From an uncultured Myxococcales bacterium (GTDB lineage Bacteria > Myxococcota_A > UBA9042 > DTJE01): DNA of 56,502 nucleotides. The stretch spans positions 1 to 56,502 of the forward strand of contig CAINDP010000035.1 of the NCBI GenBank assembly GCA_903847405.1, in the 5' to 3' direction. The notes under the pieces are model-generated. The model saw nothing but the letters and a program-made list of their open reading frames with translations, was not told where the DNA came from and ran no database searches. Below are positions 1-8,254 of the stretch, piece after piece (the stretch's first letter is position 1; every line of letters starts with the position of its first letter). Made by a program: the position numbers and the translations under genes.

Positions 1-25
1 CACCGATTTCCAGGGGAAATCGGTG
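1..25. repeat. Perfect 11-bp inverted repeat at left edge
   Basis: Bases 1-11 are the exact reverse complement of bases 15-25, with a 3-base loop. Bases 23-40 (GTGTCTGTCCCC...) resemble a second copy at 80-97 (GTGACTGTCCC...), identical at 14 of 18 positions. A hairpin next to short degenerate direct repeats looks like a REP-type or transposase-associated dispersed element. The whole stretch is open in the frame of the downstream polymerase gene, so it may be translated as part of it. Confidence 0.6.
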
Positions 26-1882
26 TCTGTCCCCATTTTCCCCATTTCTTCCCTTTCCCCCCGGCCTGCCGGGAAAAGGGTGACTGTCCCACTTTCCGAC
101 GACCTGTTCGCGTCGGCGCCCGAGGCGTCGCCGGCGCCTGCGGCCTCCCCGATCCAGGAGTGCACGCCGCTGGTGGCCGGCACGGATCTGTCCTGGGACG
201 ACGCCCTGGCGCGGGTGGCGGCGGCGGATCGGCCGGCCGTGATCGCGCTGTTCGGTGCCCGGGATCCCGTCGCGCCGAACGTGACGGGGATCGCCATCGC
301 CGTGTCCGATGCCCAGGCGATCGTCTGGCATCCTGCCGCCGAGGCCCCCCAGGACTTCATCGCCCGCCTCGCCACCGCGCTGCGGTACCGGTCCGCCGGG
401 TTCGCGGGGTCGAAGGAATTGCACCAGGTCTTTGCCGCCGCCGGTGGCGACCCGGGCCTGCCGGCGTTCGACCCGGTCCTGGCGTCCTACCTGTGCCATG
501 CCGAACGGGAATCCCATTCCCTGGACACCCTGGCGATCGAGCGCCTGGGCACTCCCCTGCCGCCGACCACCGACACCTCCGCCACCGCCCTGGCCCTGCG
601 GGCCGGCGCCGCGCGACGGGTCCGGGCGTCCCTGGAAGCCGATCTGGCCGCGGCGGGCCTGGACCGCCTGCTGGCCGACGTGGAACTGCCGCTGGCCCGG
701 GTCCTGGCGGAAATGGAGCGGACCGGCGTGGCCGTGGATCGCGCGGCCCTGTCGCGCCTGTCCGTGGACCTGGCGACGGACCTCCAGCGCCTGGAAAAGC
801 GCATCCTGGACGCGGCGGGGATGGTGTTCAACCCCAACTCGCCCAAGCAGTTGGCCGACGTCCTGTTCGGCAAACTGCAGTTGCCCGTGATCAAGAAGAC
901 CAAGACCGGCCCGTCCACCGACGTGACCGTCCTGGAGGAGCTGTCCGACCGGCACCCGGTGCCCGCCTTGATCCTGGAGTACCGGTCCCTGGCGAAACTG
1001 AAGGGCACCTACGCCGACGCACTGGGCAACCTGATCCACCCCCGCACCGGGCGCATCCACACGTCGTACAACCAGGCCGTCGCCGCCACCGGCCGCCTGT
1101 CGTCGTCGGATCCGAACCTGCAGAACATCCCGATCCGCACCGAAGCCGGGCGCAAGATCCGCGCGGCCTTCGTCAGCGGCGACGGGCTGGAATTCGTGTC
1201 CGCCGACTACTCCCAGATCGAACTGCGCGTGCTGGCCGACCTGTCCGCCGACGAATCCCTGGTGGACGCGTTCCGGCGCGGCGTGGACATCCATGCCCGC
1301 ACCGCGGCGCGCGTGTTCCACTGCGACGAGGCGGCCGTGACGCCCGACCAGCGGCGCACCGCCAAGGTGATCAACTTCGGCCTGCTGTACGGTATGGGCG
1401 CGTTCCGCCTGGGCCGGGACCTGAAGATCCCGATGGCCGAGGCCCAGCACATCATCGACGACTACTTCGGCGCCTTCCCCGGCGTGCGCAAGTACCTCGA
1501 TTCCACGCTGACGCTGGCCCGCACCGACGGCTTCGTGACGACCGCCTCGGGCCGGCGCCGCGCCATCGAGGGCATCCACGCGAGCAACCGCAACGAGCGC
1601 GCGGGCGCCGAGCGCATGGCCCAGAACATGCCCATCCAGGGCACCGCCGCGGACATCATCAAGATCGCCATGGTGCGCCTGCGGGACCGCCTGCTGGCGG
1701 ACGGCCTTCCGGCGCGCCTGGTCCTTTCCGTCCACGACGAACTGGTGCTGGAAACCCGCGAAGGCACGGGTTCGGCCGTCGCCGCCGTGCTGCGGGAGGT
1801 CATGGAAAACGCCTGGCCCCTGTCGGTCCCGCTGGCGGTCGAGGTGGGGCGCGGCCACGTGTGGTCGGAACTGCACGGGTGA
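2..1882 (+). CDS. polA: DNA polymerase I, Klenow-like part (5' end probably outside the window)
   Basis: Family A DNA polymerase for repair and Okazaki-fragment processing. Palm and finger motifs are present: DYSQIELR, RRTAKVINFGLLYG, NMPIQGTAADIIK and the C-terminal SVHDELVLE. The preceding 3'-5' exonuclease-like domain has lost its acidic Exo motifs (no DTE-type Exo I), so proofreading is unlikely. No 5'-3' exonuclease domain is visible, but the frame is open to base 2 with no stop, so that domain may lie upstream. GTG codons at 23 and 80 are the candidate internal starts. The first roughly 26 codons are repeat-like DNA, followed by an Ala/Pro-rich linker. The gene converges on the PNGase-like gene with a 24-bp gap. 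The family is certain; the true start and full length are not. Confidence 0.93.
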   Translation, partial: TDFQGKSVSVPIFPISSLSPRPAGKRVTVPLSDDLFASAPEASPAPAASPIQECTPLVAGTDLSWDDALARVAAADRPAVIALFGARDPVAPNVTGIAIAVSDAQAIVWHPAAEAPQDFIARLATALRYRSAGFAGSKELHQVFAAAGGDPGLPAFDPVLASYLCHAERESHSLDTLAIERLGTPLPPTTDTSATALALRAGAARRVRASLEADLAAAGLDRLLADVELPLARVLAEMERTGVAVDRAALSRLSVDLATDLQRLEKRILDAAGMVFNPNSPKQLADVLFGKLQLPVIKKTKTGPSTDVTVLEELSDRHPVPALILEYRSLAKLKGTYADALGNLIHPRTGRIHTSYNQAVAATGRLSSSDPNLQNIPIRTEAGRKIRAAFVSGDGLEFVSADYSQIELRVLADLSADESLVDAFRRGVDIHARTAARVFHCDEAAVTPDQRRTAKVINFGLLYGMGAFRLGRDLKIPMAEAQHIIDDYFGAFPGVRKYLDSTLTLARTDGFVTTASGRRRAIEGIHASNRNERAGAERMAQNMPIQGTAADIIKIAMVRLRDRLLADGLPARLVLSVHDELVLETREGTGSAVAAVLREVMENAWPLSVPLAVEVGRGHVWSELHG

Positions 1883-1906
1883 ATGCCGGATCGACGCCGC
1901 GTCGGC

Positions 1907-3127
1907 CTACTGCCCGATGGCCACGTATACCGCGCTGATCCGCCACGAACCGCCTGCCGCGATTCCCGGGACCTCGAAGGCGAAGGTGTGCTGCCCGGTG
2001 GCGCTCAGCACGGGCGCGTCCAGCAGCACGGCGTCGGTCACCGCGCCAGGGCACCAGTTCGCGCGCAAGGCGACGACGCTCATCGTGTTGCCGCAGGGGT
2101 TCAAGGCGCAGTAGACGAAGGGCTTGCCGCCGCCTTCCGTCCAGGTGGCCGGCTGGCACCAGGGCAGGCAGTTCACCCAGAATTCCCTTTCGCCGATGGG
2201 CGTGTCATCCACGTTCCATGTGTGCGTGCGTTTGCAGAACTCCTCGGCGCCCCCGAGGCACGCCGGATCGTCGACTTGCGTGCCGCCGTGCCCCGTCGCC
2301 CGGATCTCGATCCGTCCGGCCGTCGTCCCCTCCGGCACGTTGAAACTCACCGGTGCGGGCGGTTCCCCGGCGCCCAGGCTGCCATTCCACAGCGGGACCA
2401 CGGCCAGCACCTTCCGCGGCGCGGGTCCGGGGGTCACTTCCAAACGCGCCGACACGGTCCAGCCGCCGGCCGAACCGGTGCCTTTCCCGTTCGCGGCCGA
2501 CCACGTCGAAATGTGGATCCGGACCGCGTGGTCCCCGGGCGCCAACCCGTTCAGCACGTCGGTCACGTCCGCCTCGACGTGCATCGGGCCGCCGAAGGGC
2601 GTGATGGCCCGGACCAGTTCGATCGCCGGCGGGTCGCCGTCCTTCGCGGGATCGTCGATCGTCACCTCGAAGTTCCGGTCATAGGCGTCGCAGTCGGCGG
2701 GGTAGTCCTGTCCGGGCGGCGGAGGGTTGGTCGCCCACTTCGTGAACGGGAAGCAGGTCGTGTCCAGGTCCAGCACCAGGCGCACCGCCGTCGCCGGGCC
2801 GTCCAGGTGCAGCGACGTCCGCACGTTCTGGAAGTTCGGCTGGTCCTGGAGGCTGGTGATGCGTGCCTGATTGAACACCCTGATAATCGTCGCGCCCGTC
2901 CCCGTGTCGCCCGGAACGTCGGCAGCGACCTCCTGCGGCGCGTCCAGCGTGTCGCCAATCGCATCCACTGTCGGCACTTCGGTTCCCGGATCCGCGGTCT
3001 CGAAGTCCAGCCTTGCCGCGACGTCCTCGTCGGCCGCCAGTCCCGGATCCGCCCGCGATCCCCCGCAGGACACCATAGACATGCCCAATGACAGCATCGC
3101 GGCAATGGATACTGCGATACGACGCAT
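1907..3127 (-). CDS. Secreted lipoprotein with peptide-N-glycosidase F-like domain
   Basis: A 406-residue protein starting at ATG 3127 behind an AGGAGG ribosome site. The signal peptide ends in a lipobox (MVSCGGS, Cys21), followed by an Asp/Glu/Pro-rich linker to about residue 75. Residues 80-230 form a beta-rich domain. Residues 255-400 carry a Cys-rich pattern typical of the PNGase F C-terminal fold: TGHGG (278-282), ACLGGAEEFCKRTHTW (289-304), a WxxxC segment and ANWCPGA (356-362). Members of this family cleave the glycan-asparagine amide bond, although many homologues are uncharacterised. It is probably anchored in the outer membrane facing outward. I did not assign the three catalytic acids, so enzyme activity is inferred from the fold only. 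Confidence 0.7.
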   Translation of the reverse strand: MRRIAVSIAAMLSLGMSMVSCGGSRADPGLAADEDVAARLDFETADPGTEVPTVDAIGDTLDAPQEVAADVPGDTGTGATIIRVFNQARITSLQDQPNFQNVRTSLHLDGPATAVRLVLDLDTTCFPFTKWATNPPPPGQDYPADCDAYDRNFEVTIDDPAKDGDPPAIELVRAITPFGGPMHVEADVTDVLNGLAPGDHAVRIHISTWSAANGKGTGSAGGWTVSARLEVTPGPAPRKVLAVVPLWNGSLGAGEPPAPVSFNVPEGTTAGRIEIRATGHGGTQVDDPACLGGAEEFCKRTHTWNVDDTPIGEREFWVNCLPWCQPATWTEGGGKPFVYCALNPCGNTMSVVALRANWCPGAVTDAVLLDAPVLSATGQHTFAFEVPGIAAGGSWRISAVYVAIGQ

Positions 3128-3559
3128 CGAAGCCTCCTGAAACGGGCCGCATCAACCTACCATTCGTGATGTTCCTGTCAACGGGGAGGTCTAATCTCGT
3201 AAGGTTCTTGCCCGAGGATTAGTCTCCCGCGCATTCCGAGAATGCCTGACATGCCGAGCATCCTGTGCGCGCCAGAATACCAGAATGTCTGACAGTCGTT
3301 GACATATTTCTGTTGTCGGCAATAGGAATAGGTTCCGGCGATAGTGACTTTGGGGGGTAAATATGTGGATTCGCCTTGCAAGACGTCTTGAAACCTGTAT
3401 CTTACGTTCTCGATGGAGGAGCATTATGCGATCGAGAGCTACGTCCCCCCCTGGCAAAATCAGCCCAGGCCGTCTGGCGCGAACGGAGCGTATTGGCGGA
3501 ATTGGCGCCTTGCGTTGCGTTCTTCGCAGGCTCGCAACCAGGACTGGAGGATATCTGTG
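3128..3559. other. Gene-free, AT-richer interval with several short palindromes
   Basis: No convincing gene. The interval separates the divergent starts of the PNGase-like lipoprotein and the secreted protein at 3560, so it must hold both promoters. Short palindromes include GCATTC-cga-GAATGC (3231-3245), ATGC-cga-GCAT just after it, and TGTC-t-GACA (3286-3294). A looser CTAATC...GATTAG inverted repeat lies around 3190-3222. They could be operators or decayed insertion-sequence ends. The base composition is clearly less GC-rich than the flanking polymerase gene. Confidence 0.45.
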
Positions 3560-4789
3560 ATGTGGAAAGGATTCATGGCGATGATGGTGATTGGGTTCTC
3601 TGCAGAGGCGTCTGCTGCATGCCCGGCAAGCCTCTTTGACAGGATCATTCCGGGGACCGATAACCTGGGCTGGGTTTCGTTCGGCAGCGACTTCAAACTG
3701 TCCAACGTGGATTCGACCTACGCGGTTGTCGAAGGTCCGACAACAACTGTGAACACGAGCACCATTTGGCGCTATTCGACCGCGAATCATTCGCTTGTGA
3801 ACTCGCAAACATTCGATGGCAATTCGGGCGAATCGATTGCGCAGTTGAGCAATTCTGGCTCTAATCAGTGGATCGTGGGATTCAACTGGGCTGGCGACTA
3901 CTTCCGGAGGCTCAGTTCAACTTTGGGTTTCAATGGGTCGGCGGCGGAAACCTTCCCGACCTACTACATGGCAACGGTTGACGACGTCGCTGGGATGCCT
4001 TCCTCCGGGAATTTCGTTGCCGTCGGCACTGCAGTCTCCGGTGGAGGTTCGTACGCAAACCAGGTTCTCCTTGCGCAATACGATTCAACCGGCGCAATGG
4101 TGACGGGTTGGCCAAAGGTCATCGGGACCGATACGGAAGTTGGTTATGCATCGGTATCGACCGCCGTCGATCCGACTCTGGGAGAACTGATTGCTGTCGC
4201 ATGGAGTTCCGCGGCGAACGGCGTGTGGGACATCCCGACCTACGTCAAGTTTGTGGTGTATCGCGCTAACGGAACTGTCTACGCGGCTACGCGTACGGTT
4301 CCGGATATTAATGGGATTTATGCGGACCTCTACCCCGACATCGCGATCGTTGATGGCAAGATCGTGATCACTTTCCAACGCGATATCTACAACCAGTGCG
4401 CGCAAGCCATGTATCAGACCTGGAGACTCTCTGGAGCCTCCTACATCGCGCCCACGGTTCTGAACGGCACTGACAGCAGTCCATGTGGCTTCCGGCCCAA
4501 GGTGGATGCTGGTGTTTGGAATTCCAATCCCTACTTTGCCATCGCCTGGGCTCCCAGCGAAACGAATTCGAGCGATTATGGTTGGTGGAAGGCGTTCAGA
4601 GGCGTTTCCGCGCCAGTCCTTACCACCGGCCCGAACTTCGTGTCGATCGTTCCTGTCTATCGGGACAACCCAATCAACGTCGAAATGGCCACTGATTGCA
4701 CCGGTTCGCCTCGAGTCGGCTTGTCCTTCTATTCGACGACCAGCGGATTGAGGGGACAGCACGTCACATTCCAGGTGGCCAATCCCTAG
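3560..4789 (+). CDS. Secreted protein of unknown function, possibly beta-propeller
   Basis: I do not recognise the family. ATG 3560 is chosen because GGAGG sits 8-9 bases upstream and the first 19 residues (MWKGFMAMMVIGFSAEASA) form a clean signal peptide; the open frame further upstream gives no signal sequence. The mature part of about 390 residues is rich in Ser, Thr, Asn, Gly and aromatic residues. Its repeating short beta-strand pattern (stretches such as YAVVEG, WIVGFNWAG and LIAVAWSSA) suggests a beta-propeller. It has no lipobox and only a few cysteines. Local GC content is visibly lower than in the core genes, and an IS66 remnant follows, so recent acquisition is likely. Confidence 0.65.
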   Translation: MWKGFMAMMVIGFSAEASAACPASLFDRIIPGTDNLGWVSFGSDFKLSNVDSTYAVVEGPTTTVNTSTIWRYSTANHSLVNSQTFDGNSGESIAQLSNSGSNQWIVGFNWAGDYFRRLSSTLGFNGSAAETFPTYYMATVDDVAGMPSSGNFVAVGTAVSGGGSYANQVLLAQYDSTGAMVTGWPKVIGTDTEVGYASVSTAVDPTLGELIAVAWSSAANGVWDIPTYVKFVVYRANGTVYAATRTVPDINGIYADLYPDIAIVDGKIVITFQRDIYNQCAQAMYQTWRLSGASYIAPTVLNGTDSSPCGFRPKVDAGVWNSNPYFAIAWAPSETNSSDYGWWKAFRGVSAPVLTTGPNFVSIVPVYRDNPINVEMATDCTGSPRVGLSFYSTTSGLRGQHVTFQVANP

Positions 4790-4901
4790 CGACAGCATCG
4801 CTTCCTCGCGCCTGGCCCACAGCTAATCCGAAGGTAACCGATCATCCACCCCTACATCGGCTGACTGATAACTTGACGGTAGGTGGAAACGTGCGACCTT
4901 C

Positions 4902-5193
4902 GTGGTTGTGAGGAGCCCACCTCCAGTCGCGAAGACCCTCGAAGAAGCGAACTCGAACATTGCGCAACTGTGGGAGATGCTCGATGAACTGGAAGCGCGT
5001 CTTGCCCAGAAATCAGACGAATTCCTCGCGCCTGCCATCTATGGACGCGCTTTGTTCGAAGTCGAGTCGGCCGCCACCTTGGGAGTGGACTGGTCGCAAG
5101 CCTGGCGGGAAGTCGGGATATTCAGCGCATTTACACGTGCTGGGGCCGCCCGACTATTTCGGGGACGCGGTGGACGATACCGTAAGGTGCTGA
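4902..5193 (+). pseudogene. IS66-family transposase N-terminal fragment, frameshifted
   Basis: The first part, read in the frame of 4902, gives the coiled-coil start TLEEANSNIAQLWEMLDELE followed by ARLAQKS. The match then continues in the next frame (from about 5020) with NSSRLPSMD, then TGRKPGGKSGYSAHL and PPDYFGDAVDDTVRC, ending at a stop at 5193. This is the order seen in IS66 TnpC: leucine-rich helix, NSSxPPSxD, SGRKPGGQPGH, then the start of the zinc-binding part. One frameshift breaks it, and the zinc finger and catalytic DDE domain are missing. No IS66 tnpA or tnpB and no clear terminal repeats are visible nearby. It is a relic between two secreted-protein genes. Confidence 0.72.
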
Positions 5194-5440
5194 ACAGCGC
5201 GTTCTGGAAAACCTGTGGGAAACGGGGCGCCGCACCGCCCGGTTTCTCACACGGCTCGGCCCCGGCGGCACCAAGTTGCTTCGCTTCCGATGTTGATCGT
5301 GATAGCGTTCCCCATTGGGTAAGAGCGGCCGTCTCGCTGAGTTCGATCTGGTCCCTGTCCGAGCGGCGGGAACTACCTCAGTTCCGGAGACGGACTTGGA
5401 CTCTGAACTCGACGTTTCCTCAGTCTCAAGGGAGCAAGAC

Positions 5441-8224
5441 ATGCGAATGCCCGTTCTGGTTGCTGGACTCGTGACTTTCCTTTGCCAGTTGCCGTCGGGA
5501 GCCTCAGCCGGATTGGCGTCGAAGATCGAATCGAGCAGCGAACTCGAGACGGTTGCCCATGCCGACTCCAAGGCCTTCCTGGAGTCCGAACTCCGCTCGG
5601 GTCACCTGAGCGCATCGGGACGGGAGGTTCTCGCGACCACCGTGCCCGGTTTCCTCCCACAAATCACCTATTCGGCCTGGGGCGTTCCCGACTATATCGG
5701 CGGCCCCTTCACGAGCGTCACATCGTCAGCCATCTCGGCGTTCGCCACGGATCCGCTCGCCAAGGTGCTGGGATTCTTGAACCGGTTCTCGAAGACCTTC
5801 GTCCTGCCACAGGGGACCGAGCTGATTCTCCATCGAACGGAGACCTGGAAGGATGGGCGGACGTTCGTCCAGATTTCCCAGGTTCACGATGGAATCCCCG
5901 TGTTTGCTTCCGACGTGTGGTTCCACTTCAATCCCGACGGGAGCCTCTCGTTACTCTCGGGCACTCTCTATCCAGAATTTGTCGATCCGGATATCCCGCT
6001 GCTGTCAATGAATGATGCCCTCCTGCAAGTCCCGGGGGCGACGCCGGAAACCCTGGCCGACGACGGTCGCCTAGTCTTCGTCGATCTCGCGCTCCTTGGC
6101 GGCGGCGGGCCATACATGGCTCTGGCGTGGGAACTGGTCCTCGTTCTTGAAGGTGAACCCGCGACGGTCTGGGTGGACGCTCTGACCGGAGAACTGCTTC
6201 GCCGGGAATCCATGACTCGAAGCGCCTTTTCCTACGAACCCCGGGACGCCCGGATCAATGGCAGGGACGCCAAGAAGGTCAATGGCCCGGTTGCCGATAC
6301 ATTCGACACCTTGCCGCTCAGCTGGAACGCCGCGACGGTCTACGACTACTGGGGCCAGCATGGGTGGAGCAGCTATGACAACCAGGACTCCCCGATGCGA
6401 GTTGTGGCCAACTACGGCATGTGTGATGGGGATGGAACCTGCGTGCCCGGCAGTTCCGGATCGGACGTCAAGTGCGGCACGTCGCCGGGAGGCTGCCCGC
6501 AAGCGAACCCCATCCTTCACGCCATCGAGCCGAAGACCGCTTTCTGGAACGTCGGGCCGAGCTTCTTGGCCCAGACAGGAGCCGGCGTTTCGGCAAGCTC
6601 GCAAGCGGTCTTCTGTGCCGGAAACGACACCCTTGATTTCGTGGCCCACGAATTCGGCCATGCATTCAACGGCGCCACGTCGCACCTTCCCTATTCGGGT
6701 GTCCAGGGTGCCCTCGACGAACATCTTTCCGATTGCCTTGCCGCGATGGTCGACACGGGCAACTGGACGCTCTTTGAAGGCTCCTACTTCAACGCCCACT
6801 ACGGCTCGATCCGTGACGTCGCAAATCCCCAGAACACGCCCACGCTTGTCGACTTCGGCTATCCGGTTGCGTCCTGCGGATATGGGCTCCCCTCCGGCCA
6901 ACCCGTTCATTTCACCGACTACCGAAAGTGGGCAAAGACCGAGACGTCCGATTTCGGGGGAGTTCATCAGAATTCCGGAATCGGGAACAAAGTCTGTTAT
7001 CTGCTCGGGGATACGCAAGGCAACCTCCATGTCCACGGGGGAATCTCCGTAGCCGCCCTGGGCAGGAGCGAGGCCGGGTGGATATTCCATTACCTGCAAC
7101 GACTCTACCTCGGGTCACAGGCCGAGTACAGCCAGTATCGGAATGCGCTCGAAAACGCCGCATACCTGCGCGACCTCGTCGTCGGTGACACAAATCTGAC
7201 CAGATATCATTCGGCGACCAACGCTTCCGATGCCGTCGGAATCTGGCGATCGGGCGGGTTCTGGGGAGGCACTGCGCTCCGCCTTAAGACGCAGTTTCGT
7301 GTCGCTTCGTTCAAGCACCAGGTGCTTGGCGTGGAGCGCCTATACGTTTGGATGAAGGACAGGGCCGATGGGAACCTGAAGGGAGTCTACTGGGATCCTT
7401 CCATCAACGGCTACAGCGGGCTCGGCACGACAACCCCGATCTTCGCGGGCCCGACAGCCATCCTTTCCGGGGGCGGGTCCGCCACCATCTACTTCACTCC
7501 CGACATGGGGAACTATACTCCGGGGTCTCTCATGTATTACACCCTCAGCGGTGGGACACTGAGCGGTCCCAGTTACGAACGTGGCAACCCATTGACCGAC
7601 CTTGAGATAGGCGCTGCGTACATCATCAATCGCGCATACCTGTTCTTCCGCGATCCGGGTACTTCTCTTATAAGGATTAAGCAGGCGACTATGGCTACGA
7701 CATATGCCCTGGTTACCGGGTCGGGCACCCTGTCCACGAATCGTACGATGGCCTCCGCCCAGGCTCTCGGCCGGGTCTGGCTCGCCTACCAGCCCCATAC
7801 GGATCCACCCATGTGGGGCAAATCGATCTGCGTGACCAGCGTGTCGGAAACGGCCCTGTATGCGAACGTGCAGGCGCAGTGGGCGACACCATACTGCTTC
7901 CCGGTTTTGGATCCTTCGGGAACGTCGCCATGCGGTACCGCTTTGTATGGTCCGGCCGGCATTTCGATGGCATTGACGTTCTATCAGCCGTCCGGCCTGC
8001 CTGGGCGGTTCGAGGTAGCCTTCATGCTCTCGGCCCAGGTGCCTGCGGTCTTCACGTTCATGGGAGATTCGTCCGGGGCCATCACTGGGTTCACCCGTTC
8101 CGTCGAGATCGAGGCGCCTGCGGGTCGGGCCGTCGGGGACCACGAAATCTATTCGGACTACCAATACCTGTTCTCAACCGACTCGAGCGACTACTTGGTC
8201 TTCCGATACAAGAAGGGCTACTAG
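5441..8224 (+). CDS. Thermolysin-like (M4) secreted zinc metalloprotease
   Basis: A 927-residue precursor. ATG 5441 follows an AAGGGAG ribosome site and starts a signal peptide (MRMPVLVAGLVTFLCQLPSG). Residues 25-260 resemble the FTP/PepSY propeptide that keeps M4 proteases inactive during export. The catalytic domain has HEFGH at 403-407, the third zinc ligand Glu427 in ALDEHLSD, and the acid/base histidine His509 in GGVHQNSGIGNK, so all key residues are intact. Disulfide-forming cysteines flank the active site. After about residue 640 there is a 290-residue beta-rich C-terminal region that I cannot assign, possibly a propeller or binding domain. The lipoprotein at 8255 starts 30 bases after the stop, probably in one transcript. 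GC content is lower than in the core genes. Confidence 0.9.
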   Translation: MRMPVLVAGLVTFLCQLPSGASAGLASKIESSSELETVAHADSKAFLESELRSGHLSASGREVLATTVPGFLPQITYSAWGVPDYIGGPFTSVTSSAISAFATDPLAKVLGFLNRFSKTFVLPQGTELILHRTETWKDGRTFVQISQVHDGIPVFASDVWFHFNPDGSLSLLSGTLYPEFVDPDIPLLSMNDALLQVPGATPETLADDGRLVFVDLALLGGGGPYMALAWELVLVLEGEPATVWVDALTGELLRRESMTRSAFSYEPRDARINGRDAKKVNGPVADTFDTLPLSWNAATVYDYWGQHGWSSYDNQDSPMRVVANYGMCDGDGTCVPGSSGSDVKCGTSPGGCPQANPILHAIEPKTAFWNVGPSFLAQTGAGVSASSQAVFCAGNDTLDFVAHEFGHAFNGATSHLPYSGVQGALDEHLSDCLAAMVDTGNWTLFEGSYFNAHYGSIRDVANPQNTPTLVDFGYPVASCGYGLPSGQPVHFTDYRKWAKTETSDFGGVHQNSGIGNKVCYLLGDTQGNLHVHGGISVAALGRSEAGWIFHYLQRLYLGSQAEYSQYRNALENAAYLRDLVVGDTNLTRYHSATNASDAVGIWRSGGFWGGTALRLKTQFRVASFKHQVLGVERLYVWMKDRADGNLKGVYWDPSINGYSGLGTTTPIFAGPTAILSGGGSATIYFTPDMGNYTPGSLMYYTLSGGTLSGPSYERGNPLTDLEIGAAYIINRAYLFFRDPGTSLIRIKQATMATTYALVTGSGTLSTNRTMASAQALGRVWLAYQPHTDPPMWGKSICVTSVSETALYANVQAQWATPYCFPVLDPSGTSPCGTALYGPAGISMALTFYQPSGLPGRFEVAFMLSAQVPAVFTFMGDSSGAITGFTRSVEIEAPAGRAVGDHEIYSDYQYLFSTDSSDYLVFRYKKGY

Positions 8225-8254
8225 TTGTCTAAGGCTGCGATCAAGGGTGTCATC

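Noticed and set aside
1883-1906. Rho-independent terminator between polA and the PNGase-like gene
   Set aside because: Only a short GACGC-c-GCGTC palindrome without a T-run is present; too weak to call.
3413-3559. N-terminal extension of the secreted protein at 3560
   Set aside because: The extra 49 residues have no signal peptide or ribosome site, while ATG 3560 has both.
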